Below, in pieces: positions 1 to 6,280 of a DNA stretch of 6,509 bases. The DNA comes from Methylotetracoccus sp. (GTDB taxonomy: Bacteria > Pseudomonadota > Gammaproteobacteria > Methylococcales > Methylococcaceae). The translations under genes and the position numbers were made by a program. Below the pieces are notes generated by a model, which saw nothing but the letters and a program-made list of their open reading frames with translations, did not search any database and had not been told where the DNA came from. Positions within the stretch are counted from its first letter, which is position 1; every line of letters starts with the position of its first letter. The stretch lies in assembly GCA_025458755.1 (NCBI GenBank), contig JALORT010000122.1, forward strand, positions 1 through 6,509, in the 5' to 3' direction.

Positions 1-2438
1 CACTCGGAACTCTCGATCAATGGCAAGAACTGATCCGGGACCAATTGACCCCGCTGCGGGTGATTCCACCGGACCAGGGCTTCGACGCCGACGACCATCC
101 CGCCGCGAATTTCGACTTTTGGCTGGTAGAGAAGCGAGAACTCACCGGCATCCAGGCCTGAACGCACCCGTGCTGATGCCTCGATCCGCATGCGGGTCAG
201 GCGGTCGTCTTCGGGGTCAAACAGATGATAGCGGTTGCCCCCGGATTGCTTGGCCAGGTACATCGCCTGATCGGCATGACGAATGAGGGTGTCGGGATCG
301 GCGTCATCGTGAGGGAAAACGGCCGCGCCGATGCTGGCGGTCACCGTGTATGCAGTGTCCTGAATCCAAATCGGCTTCGACAGATCGGACATGATCCGAG
401 CGATCGCACGCTGCGACTGCGCGGTGCTCTCCATCCCTGACAGCAGCAGAAGGAATTCATCGCCCCCGGTGCGGGCCGCCGTGTCGTCGCTGCGCAAGCG
501 CCTCGTCAGCCGCTTGCCCACTTCGATCAGCAGCCGGTCTCCGGCATCATGGCCTCGCGATTCGTTCAACGCCTTGAAGTCATCCAGATCCAGCGAGCAG
601 ATCGCCAGCAGGTGACCGCGTTGGCATGCCCGCTCCATCGCCTGCTGCAGCAATTCCACCGCGAGGACGCGGTTGGGCAGTTGCGTCAGAATGTCGTAGT
701 GAGCCAGATTCTCCAGCCGTTGCTGCGTCTCTTTCAGCGGCGAAAGGTCGGTGAACATCATCACGTAGTGGCTGATCGCGCCTTCACTATCCCGCACCGC
801 AGAGATGGTTGTCATTTCGGAGTAGTGTTCGCCGTTCCTGCGGCATCGGGTGATCTCACCCCGCCAAGACCCTTCCGATTTGAGCGACTTCCACAGCGTC
901 CGCCAGAAGCGTGGATCCTCCTCGTTCGATTTCAATCGGCCGAGTTGCCGCCCCACCGCTTCGCCTCGTGCATATCCGGTGATTTCGCAGCCCGCCTGGT
1001 TGATGTCGAGAATGCGGCCATGGGCATCGGTGATGATGATCCCCTCGTGAGCATGACCGAAGATGCTCGCGGCCAACTGCATGCCCTGTTCACTCCGGCG
1101 CTCCCTCCGCTCCGCATCTTTGCGTTCGGTGATGTCCAAGGCATAGCCGACCCAGATCACGCATCCGTCCGCCCGCTTTTCCGCGAGGGCATGCCCTTGC
1201 TGCCAACGGACACCTTGCCCGGGCAGGCAAACCCGGTACTCTGCGCACCAAGCCTGCGTCGTCTCGGCAGAGCGAAGAAGACTGGCCCGGACCATCTCCC
1301 GATCTTCCGGATGGATGCGGCGCCAGAGTGCCCGGCCGTTCACCTGCACGCCCTCGGGATTCATTTCCCAAAGACCCCGGAACGTTTCGCTGAGGTAAGT
1401 AAAATTGCTCGTCCCGTCGGCTTTCAGTCGGAACTTGAACATCACGCCGTGAATCTGCTGCAACAACAAGGACAATAGATCGTGCTGCTGCCGGGCCGCC
1501 GTGGCCCGGCGGCTGTGTTCGACGGCGAGACTGGTCAACATAGCTGCGTGGTCGAGTGTTTGCAGATCCTCCGGTTCCGGGCTTGACGGGACACGCTGGT
1601 AGAGCGCGAACGTCCCCAGACAGCAACCTCCCGAGTCCAAGACCGGCTGGAACCAACAGGAACGAATGCCGGCGCGACGCGCCAATTCCCGAAGGGGAGC
1701 CCACGTCGCCGGATCGTCATTGATAGCGGTCAACACCACGCGCTGCCGAAGGCAGGCCGCCGTGTCGCCTGATCCATGAGCGGCCGCCGGACCACCGACG
1801 CCCTGGCAGAAAAAAGGCGGCAAACTGGGAGCGGCGATGGTACGGGGAAGGCCGCCGACCTCGTCGTGCAGGAGTATGGCGCAAACACTGCCGGGCCGTT
1901 CCTTCTCCACGCCCAGTACGATCGCCTCCAGCACTTCAGTCAGCGGTGCATCGCACGCCAGAAGTTCCAGCGTACGTCGTCCGGTTTGGGCGCGTTGCTC
2001 GAGGCGTTCGCGTTGGGCGCTGTCGCGAGCCGTGACCAGACGGCGACGGTCGGGCAACTGCTGGAGAGCGACTTCGATCAGCAAGTGACTTCCGTCCTTG
2101 CGAGTCAAGCGGCACTCGCCGTGACTCGGCGCTTCGTCCTGTAACCGCTCGACCTGATCCCGAAGATGAACGGCCGCATCTCCCCGCAAGAGATTCGGCA
2201 GGGACATCTGCAGCAGCTCATCCAGTTCGTATCCGGATGCCGCGCACGCTGCCGTGTTGGCGTAGACGATACGGCCGCCCGGTGACGTGATGAAAATGCA
2301 GTCCTGAACTGCTTCGACGATCAAGCGCAGATCGTCCTCGCATGGATCGCGCAGCTCTTGTGATAAATCGCCGGGTTGGTCAAGCGGCCGACCGCGGGTG
2401 GTAGTTACGGTCAACCTCCGATTCGTATCATCACACAT
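1..2438 (-). CDS. Multi-sensor PAS-GAF-PAS-PAS-GGDEF-EAL protein (c-di-GMP turnover), 3' end beyond window
   Basis: Read from the reverse complement: 812 codons are open from ATG at 2438-2436 to the left edge, so the C-terminus is missing. Approximate domains: PAS at residues 36-140 (IVEAVQDCIFIT), GAF-like at 156-305, a second PAS at 320-443 ending in the PAC-type LDITERKDAE, a third PAS at 450-573 (GIIITDAHGRILDIN), GGDEF at 575-740, and an EAL domain from about 757. GGDEF motifs are canonical: DDFKALNESRGHDAGD, the active-site GGDEF at 658-662, and an RxxD product-inhibition site (RSDD, 649-652) five residues before it. The EAL part shows YQP and EALVRW (EAL at 786-788), so the visible catalytic residues are intact. 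By family knowledge it would make c-di-GMP from GTP and possibly hydrolyse it to pGpG. No signal peptide or membrane segment is visible, so it is probably cytosolic. The start is the only in-frame ATG near the first PAS, but no good ribosome binding site precedes it. The ligands of the sensor domains cannot be told. It lies 305 bases downstream of gspB on the same strand. Confidence 0.95.
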   Translation of the reverse strand, partial: MCDDTNRRLTVTTTRGRPLDQPGDLSQELRDPCEDDLRLIVEAVQDCIFITSPGGRIVYANTAACAASGYELDELLQMSLPNLLRGDAAVHLRDQVERLQDEAPSHGECRLTRKDGSHLLIEVALQQLPDRRRLVTARDSAQRERLEQRAQTGRRTLELLACDAPLTEVLEAIVLGVEKERPGSVCAILLHDEVGGLPRTIAAPSLPPFFCQGVGGPAAAHGSGDTAACLRQRVVLTAINDDPATWAPLRELARRAGIRSCWFQPVLDSGGCCLGTFALYQRVPSSPEPEDLQTLDHAAMLTSLAVEHSRRATAARQQHDLLSLLLQQIHGVMFKFRLKADGTSNFTYLSETFRGLWEMNPEGVQVNGRALWRRIHPEDREMVRASLLRSAETTQAWCAEYRVCLPGQGVRWQQGHALAEKRADGCVIWVGYALDITERKDAERRERRSEQGMQLAASIFGHAHEGIIITDAHGRILDINQAGCEITGYARGEAVGRQLGRLKSNEEDPRFWRTLWKSLKSEGSWRGEITRCRRNGEHYSEMTTISAVRDSEGAISHYVMMFTDLSPLKETQQRLENLAHYDILTQLPNRVLAVELLQQAMERACQRGHLLAICSLDLDDFKALNESRGHDAGDRLLIEVGKRLTRRLRSDDTAARTGGDEFLLLLSGMESTAQSQRAIARIMSDLSKPIWIQDTAYTVTASIGAAVFPHDDADPDTLIRHADQAMYLAKQSGGNRYHLFDPEDDRLTRMRIEASARVRSGLDAGEFSLLYQPKVEIRGGMVVGVEALVRWNHPQRGQLVPDQFLPLIESSE

Positions 2439-2527
2439 CGGGTGCTGCTCGATACGAGCACTCCGTAACCTTTTTTCGGAAACGAAACTCCCGGCGGCCG
2501 CAAGAGGTGTTCGGGAAGGGGTCGACG

Positions 2528-2556
2528 ATTGTACGCGTTCGGCCGGTCCGTGAGCC
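2528..2556 (-). promoter_or_regulatory. Weak candidate promoter for the GGDEF-EAL gene
   Basis: On the minus strand TACAAT (2533-2528) matches five of six bases of the sigma-70 -10 consensus and lies about 90 bases before the ATG at 2438. The hexamer at 17-base spacing (GGCTCA) is a poor -35, and a better one (TTGCCA at 2569-2564) is 30 bases away, which is too far. The promoter could depend on an activator or be absent. Confidence 0.2.
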
Positions 2557-2717
2557 GGACGGCTGGCAACGACGGAGGCTTCGACGAAGCTGACTAAGCG
2601 CCACTCTCACCGCCGACATGAGTGTAGTGCAAGCGACAGCTCAACTAAAGGGAAAATTGCACCCCATCACCATGGCGAAGCTCAGCATCGCAGTGCGCGT
2701 CATGCATGGATTCCTGC

Positions 2718-2734
2718 GACGTTTCGAAAACGTC
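2718..2734 (-). repeat. Inverted repeat just past the gspB stop (GACGTTT/AAACGTC)
   Basis: A perfect 7-bp stem, GACGTTT at 2718-2724 and AAACGTC at 2728-2734, with a 3-base loop, begins ten bases after the gspB TAA on the transcribed side. Its position suits a transcript 3'-end hairpin, but no T-run follows it, so it is not a standard Rho-independent terminator. It could stabilise the mRNA end or be chance. Confidence 0.35.
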
Positions 2735-2743
2735 ATGCCAAAG

Positions 2744-3541
2744 TTACGGACGCGGGATTTTGTACGTCTGTCCAGCAAACTCCAACGTCATCCCGTGTTC
2801 CTCGATTCGGCGGACTACCGGACCTTCCTCGATCCGGTCGCCTTCTCGGTACTTGCGATTGTGGATGATGACGAAACGATCGCCGTCGACTCGAGCGGTA
2901 TAGGCGTAGACGTTGATCTTCGGCTGAGGCAGTCCTGAGTCTAGCGGCTCCGGCGCCTGAGTTGGTCGTGAGCGTTCCGGGACCGCTGGAGGCGGATGCG
3001 GCACCGGGGCGGTGATCATAGGGGGCGGCGAATCCGCCGCCGACGCGGCCACGCCGGGCCGACGTTCGCCGGTTGGAATGGCTGCGCGTTGCCGCAGGCT
3101 TTCCTTGACGACCGCTTTAGCGACCCGACTCGGCGGAGTGATTTTTGACCCGAAAGACGAAGGGGCGGGTTTCGGCTTCACGGATCGGGGCGGTTCATGA
3201 GGCGTCGCCATGTTGACTTCCGGTTCGTTAGCCGCCGCTGGCGAATCCCCCGTGAGCACAGGCTGATCCGGCCGAATGTCTTTGCTTCGGTCGGCTACCG
3301 GCGCATCTGTTCGCCGGGCCGGCGCGGAGTCGGAAGATGACACCGGGCGATGCGGGAACACCACGGGCACCACCAGGTAAGCCAACACCACGACATTGGT
3401 CAGTGCCGAAAGGACTACGATGGCTATCCGCCAACGCGATCGCTCCTTGACGGGTACTGCATTGAGCCGGACCAACGGCTGCTCTTCGATTTCGCGTCGC
3501 TGCCGTTCCGATTTGCGGAGTGCTTCCAGAATGTAAGACAT
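2744..3541 (-). CDS. gspB: General secretion pathway protein B (GspB/ExeB)
   Basis: A 265-residue protein with the architecture of GspB/ExeB, the partner of GspA/ExeA in placing the type II secretin in the outer membrane. The N-terminus, MSYILEALRKSERQRRE, is the typical cytosolic start of the family. It is followed by one membrane segment at about residues 39-62 (IAIVVLSALTNVVVLAYLVV). A long Pro/Ala/Ser-rich periplasmic linker covers about 63-205. The conserved C-terminal domain is at about 207-265 (KINVYAYTARVDGDRFVIIH to YKIPRP). The topology is therefore a short cytosolic tail, one inner-membrane anchor and a periplasmic domain. The ATG lies 9 bases after the TAG stop of gspA with no clear Shine-Dalgarno sequence in the gap, which suggests translational coupling to gspA. 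The family assignment is secure from the two ends; the linker is low-complexity and carries no family information. Confidence 0.93.
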   Translation of the reverse strand: MSYILEALRKSERQRREIEEQPLVRLNAVPVKERSRWRIAIVVLSALTNVVVLAYLVVPVVFPHRPVSSSDSAPARRTDAPVADRSKDIRPDQPVLTGDSPAAANEPEVNMATPHEPPRSVKPKPAPSSFGSKITPPSRVAKAVVKESLRQRAAIPTGERRPGVAASAADSPPPMITAPVPHPPPAVPERSRPTQAPEPLDSGLPQPKINVYAYTARVDGDRFVIIHNRKYREGDRIEEGPVVRRIEEHGMTLEFAGQTYKIPRP

Positions 3542-3550
3542 GGCGCGTTT

Positions 3551-5248
3551 CTAGGGCGTGGCATTATGGCTGATAAATGGCACATCCAAGCTTGACCGGA
3601 TGCCACTGAGCGCGGCCAGCGTTTTCTCACCAGCCACCCCGTCCACCTGGATGCCCCAGTTTCCCTGAAAACGCATCAGCGCCGACTTCAAGGGCTCGTC
3701 GAAGGATTGCGGCGAACCGGAGGGTGCGGCACCGTACCCCGCGGCCGTTAGCCGTTGCCTTAACCAGAGGATCGCCGGATCTACCATTCCCGGGACCAAC
3801 AACGCGCGATTCGATGGGGGCTCCCAGACGACGAGACTCTCACCGGCCCAACGGGAAAGAAGCTCGATGGTCGGAAATTTGATCGTCTTTCCGTCGTGAT
3901 CCAGAAATTCCGCTTCGGTCTCATTGGCATCGAGCAATAACACGGCGCGTTCGCCGTCCCCAGCGCCTCGAATGGTTAAAATGCCGGGCAGATTCTGCCG
4001 GCGGAGATCTTCCCAAGCCCCGCGTTGACGCAGACAGCGCAAACCCAATGACCTGATGCGGTCGCAACTGATCGGCTGTAAGGGCCAATCCGGACGCCAG
4101 CGGTGAACCAGGCGTCCCAGTGCCATCGGCTCGCTGCGCGCGGGATCATCGACCCACACCGAGAACACCGGGCTGCTCGGCGGCCTAACCGCTGCTGCAG
4201 GTGTCGTGACTAGGGCTGCCGTGGGCTCGGCTTTGGCTTCGGCGTTGCGGAGCGGGGGCTGAACCTCGCCGGAAAGCTCGCGTTCGGCCCCGCCGTCCGC
4301 ACTGATCGCAGGCCGAGATGTGACCAGGCGATGGCTCCGGTCCAGCGTGTGAACCGACGTGACGGCCAGGCCAAGAAACAGGCTGGCTGCAAGCGCCGAT
4401 ATCCACAGGTTCGGACGGTTCCGCGCGTAAGCTTCGCGATAGGCCTTCTCGACGATTCGGCGGTCGATCTTGGTGCGATCGAGCGTGAATCCCCCAAGTA
4501 GCGCACGGTCGCAGATCACATTGATCAGGCGCGGAATCCCTTTCGAGAGGCGGAACACGGCACGAAGCGCCGACGCGCTGAACACAGTAGGTGAGCCGCC
4601 GGCCACCGACAGGCGATGGCGAATGTACTGGCGCGTGTCCGCCGCATCCAGCGATCCCAGATGATAGCGTGCGGTGATGCGTTGATTCACTTGACGTAAA
4701 TCCGGGCGGGCCAGCAAGTGCGGCAACTCCGGTTGGCCAACCAGAACGATCTGCAGAAGTTTCGTGGTCGGCGTCTCGAGATTCGTCAGCAGACGGATCT
4801 GCTCCATCACATCGATGCTGAGGTTTTGAGCCTCGTCGATGACCGCCACCGTTCGTCGTCCCTGCGCATGATTGGCCAGTAAGAATTGATTCAGCCGATC
4901 GATCAACACCTTGCGACTGTCCGATTCGCGCGGGTACGGGATGTGCAGTTCATCACAGAGGGCGGCGAGTAGTTCCAGGCTATTCAGGCGGGAATTCAGA
5001 ATCAGGGCTACGTCGACGTTGTCACCCAGGTGTTCCAGCAACGTGAAACACAACGTGGTCTTACCCGTTCCCACCTCGCCCGACAACATCACGAACCCGC
5101 CGCCTTCTCCGAGGCCGTACAGCAGGTGCGCGAGTGCTTCTTGATGCCGCGGACTCAGGTAGAGGAAACGCGGGTCCGGATTAATCGCAAACGGAGGCTG
5201 TTGAAAACCAAAATGTTTAAGGTACATGTCCAACTTCATGGCTTCCAT
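3551..5248 (-). CDS. gspA: GspA/ExeA AAA+ ATPase with periplasmic peptidoglycan-binding domain
   Basis: A 565-residue inner-membrane ATPase of the ExeA/GspA family. The N-terminal AAA+ domain shows the family start YLKHFGFQQPPFAINPDPRF (9-28), Walker A GEVGTGKT (57-64), Walker B VAVIDEAQ (134-141), VLVGQPEL (168-175) and the sensor-2-like KGIPRLINVICDRALL (237-252). One membrane segment lies at about 281-299. The periplasmic part has a Pro/Ala-rich linker, then a region at about 380-478 that resembles the C39-peptidase-like segment of ExeA proteins (GLRCLRQRGAWEDLRRQNLP), and a PG_binding_1-type domain at about 487-550 (MRFQGNWGIQVDGVAGEKTL). In Aeromonas, ExeA with ExeB binds peptidoglycan and is needed to assemble the secretin ExeD; the same role is inferred here. 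The start is uncertain: ATGs at 5248, 5239 and 5227 are in frame, and the conserved block begins at the third (MYLKHFGF). None has a strong ribosome binding site. It is the first gene of the gspAB operon. Confidence 0.94.
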   Translation of the reverse strand: MEAMKLDMYLKHFGFQQPPFAINPDPRFLYLSPRHQEALAHLLYGLGEGGGFVMLSGEVGTGKTTLCFTLLEHLGDNVDVALILNSRLNSLELLAALCDELHIPYPRESDSRKVLIDRLNQFLLANHAQGRRTVAVIDEAQNLSIDVMEQIRLLTNLETPTTKLLQIVLVGQPELPHLLARPDLRQVNQRITARYHLGSLDAADTRQYIRHRLSVAGGSPTVFSASALRAVFRLSKGIPRLINVICDRALLGGFTLDRTKIDRRIVEKAYREAYARNRPNLWISALAASLFLGLAVTSVHTLDRSHRLVTSRPAISADGGAERELSGEVQPPLRNAEAKAEPTAALVTTPAAAVRPPSSPVFSVWVDDPARSEPMALGRLVHRWRPDWPLQPISCDRIRSLGLRCLRQRGAWEDLRRQNLPGILTIRGAGDGERAVLLLDANETEAEFLDHDGKTIKFPTIELLSRWAGESLVVWEPPSNRALLVPGMVDPAILWLRQRLTAAGYGAAPSGSPQSFDEPLKSALMRFQGNWGIQVDGVAGEKTLAALSGIRSSLDVPFISHNATP

Positions 5249-5280
5249 GCGACAAAGTCAAAGTTAGCGCCGCGGATCCC

Positions 5281-5292
5281 TGTCGCGCGACA
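5281..5292. promoter_or_regulatory. 12-bp perfect palindrome upstream of gspA, possible operator
   Basis: TGTCGCGCGACA reads the same on both strands and ends about 32 bases before the first possible gspA ATG (5248), where a repressor or activator site would be expected. A 12-bp palindrome is expected about once or twice by chance in a window of this size, so only its position makes it notable. No convincing -10/-35 pair could be placed beside it. Confidence 0.25.
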
Positions 5293-5406
5293 ACGGCACC
5301 GTCCGCTCCATGAGGCGCAGACTGCCTTATGAATCCCGAGTGCTCGATCGGCCGAGCCATCGCGTTGGGAGTGAACCCTCCGCAATGCTCAAAGCCGGTG
5401 TTGCCG

Positions 5407-5474
5407 AAAACCTGACTGAAGGAGCAGCGGTGTTTGTTTTTGACTCCCAAGCTCAGGTTTTTCATTCCACCTGA
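5407..5474. repeat. Three mutually complementary arms (AAAACCTGA / TCAGGTTTT / ACCTGA)
   Basis: AAAACCTGA at 5407-5415 is perfectly complementary to TCAGGTTTT at 5453-5461. The centre of that second arm (TCAGGT, 5453-5458) can instead pair with ACCTGA at 5469-5474, a stem that extends through a one-base bulge to AGC/GCT. Thus the middle arm has two exclusive partners, an arrangement like an attenuator or a switch. No leader peptide or regulated gene is evident immediately downstream on the plus strand; on the minus strand gspA begins about 160 bases further on. Confidence 0.35.
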
Positions 5475-6037
5475 AGCTCGCTATTCACCCAGTGCGAACG
5501 GAGGGTCCCTGGAACCCCCGCACGGCATGTCCCACACACTGTTGAGAAAAGCGTAACCGGCGCTGTGACCTCCAATTCCCACACCACGGAAATGGCATAT
5601 CCATCGAATGCCGTAGCGACCAGACAGTCCGCTGCAGGCCATGGAATGCGGTCTTCGTTTGCAACCGGCTGCGATGACCGTAGGCACATGCGCAGCCCCC
5701 CACGAACTGAAAAATTCCGTCCCATGCAGAACTCGGCCCGATGCCCGAGTCTGACACCGAGCGCACTGACGTGCAACAAAAAGGCTGATCCGTCAGCACA
5801 TCTCACGGGAATCAAGACGCCGGAGTCTGGATGCGACGAGGCGTCCGGATCTGACAAAAACTTCCGCGAGCGCTCAGATGCACGCCCGAACCAACCCGTG
5901 ACGAGAATCCGGACGCGGCGCGCCATGAACGGAAAATGCCGCTGATCGGCGACGCAAGAGTGGGTCGTTACAGACCCCGCGCGCGCTGCCGGGCCAGTCG
6001 TCTCGCCACGGTGCACGGTAGATGGGCGGCATTGCAT
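5462..6037 (-). CDS. Doubtful open frame with faint PilZ-like pattern
   Basis: A 191-codon minus-strand frame (ATG at 6037; a second ATG at 5926 would give 154 residues) ends at TGA 5464-5462. It is unlike a normal gene: no ribosome binding site precedes either start, cysteines are frequent, and a terminator-like hairpin lies inside it. One segment looks protein-like: IPVRCADGSAFLLHVSALG at residues 76-94. There HVSALG resembles the PilZ motif [DN]xSxxG with His in place of Asp/Asn, and RASER (52-56) could be the RxxxR motif upstream. This would fit the c-di-GMP gene nearby, but may be coincidence. It could be a decayed PilZ gene or no gene at all. Confidence 0.18.
   Translation of the reverse strand: MQCRPSTVHRGETTGPAARAGSVTTHSCVADQRHFPFMARRVRILVTGWFGRASERSRKFLSDPDASSHPDSGVLIPVRCADGSAFLLHVSALGVRLGHRAEFCMGRNFSVRGGLRMCLRSSQPVANEDRIPWPAADCLVATAFDGYAISVVWELEVTAPVTLFSTVCGTCRAGVPGTLRSHWVNSELQVE
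5778..5797 (-). terminator. Weak Rho-independent terminator-like hairpin facing left
   Basis: On the minus strand GCTGA-CGGA-TCAGC (5797-5784) forms a 5-bp stem with a 4-base loop, followed after one C by five T (5782-5778). The shape fits an intrinsic terminator but the stem is short. No recognised gene reads into it from the right, so it would end either an unannotated transcript or nothing. Confidence 0.3.
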
Positions 6038-6140
6038 CTCAATCGATTGCGGAGCACCGACGGAGCGCTACGAACGCAAGAACCTCAACGGTTTTGCGCA
6101 ATACGTGCATAGCGGTGGTTCAGTGAAAGCCTCGCAGATG

Positions 6141-6190
6141 ATTTGACCCGTTCGCGTCGGTCGTGACCCGCATCAAATTACGTCTAAACT
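6141..6190 (+). promoter_or_regulatory. Candidate promoter and operator of the HMA-like gene
   Basis: GTGACC (6163-6168) and TAAACT (6185-6190), 16 bases apart, form a weak sigma-70-like -35/-10 pair about 90 bases before the HMA-like start. TGACCCG occurs at 6144-6150 and again at 6164-6170, exactly 20 bases (two helical turns) apart, with the second copy overlapping the -35. The pair is bracketed by the inverted arms ATTTGA (6141-6146) and TCAAAT (6173-6178). The layout is what a regulator-controlled promoter would show; the regulator is unknown. Confidence 0.3.
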
Positions 6191-6208
6191 ATTGTACCGT
6201 CCCTGCTC

Positions 6209-6233
6209 GCCGCCGCCAGTCTTCGTCGGCGGC
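6209..6233 (+). repeat. GC-rich hairpin in the leader of the HMA-like gene
   Basis: GCCGCCG (6209-6215) and CGGCGGC (6227-6233) form a perfect 7-bp GC stem with an 11-base loop, about 47 bases before the ATG at 6281. It lies downstream of the candidate promoter, so would sit in the 5' untranslated leader. There is no T-run after it, so it is not an intrinsic terminator. Confidence 0.4.
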
Positions 6234-6280
6234 ACACGATCGAACACGGTCGACAAGTATCAACCATGGGCAGAAACACC

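Larger units (their letters stand above)
2439..2743. other. Intergenic region between gspB and the GGDEF-EAL gene
   Basis: A 305-base stretch with no supported gene. It contains a 7-bp inverted repeat ten bases past the gspB stop and a TACAAT hexamer (minus strand) about 90 bases before the GGDEF-EAL start. Two further short hairpins are present: GCTTC/GAAGC at 2578-2590 and GTCCG/CGGAC within 2541-2560. No terminator with a clear T-run was found, so read-through from gspAB into the signalling gene remains possible. Confidence 0.6.
5249..6280. other. About 1 kb gap between gspA and the divergent HMA-like gene
   Basis: No convincing coding sequence was found on either strand. The frames that stay open are short, rich in Cys, His and Arg, lack ribosome binding sites and overlap each other. 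The stretch holds a palindrome near gspA, complementary arms at 5407-5474, a weak leftward terminator-like hairpin at 5778-5797, three loosely related 12-base motifs at 5745-5856, and promoter-like and repeat elements before the HMA-like gene. It may contain a decayed gene, an untranslated RNA, or just the upstream regions of the two flanking genes. Confidence 0.5.

Noticed and set aside
549..1478. Long plus-strand open frame of 309 codons
   Set aside because: It lies wholly antisense to the PAS and GGDEF coding region, whose minus-strand translation shows clear family motifs; its own translation shows none.
1090..1704. Minus-strand open frame of 204 codons
   Set aside because: It is the same strand as the GGDEF-EAL gene but in another frame, overlapping its GAF and second PAS domains; it has no recognisable motifs.
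2645..2707. 20-codon minus-strand mini-frame with AGGA four bases before its ATG, just after gspB
   Set aside because: It is too short to judge, has no conserved feature, and such frames are common by chance.
2618..2938. Plus-strand 106-codon frame
   Set aside because: It runs antisense through the conserved C-terminal domain of gspB and has no family signal of its own.
5217..5465. Minus-strand 82-codon frame whose ATG overlaps the TGA of the doubtful PilZ-like frame (ATGA)
   Set aside because: The overlap resembles translational coupling, but the frame runs into the gspA start, has no ribosome binding site or family motif, and the partner frame is itself doubtful.
5565..5945. Plus-strand 126-codon frame in the gap
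   Set aside because: Its composition is Ser/Arg/Thr-rich without motif or ribosome binding site, and it is antisense to an equally doubtful frame.
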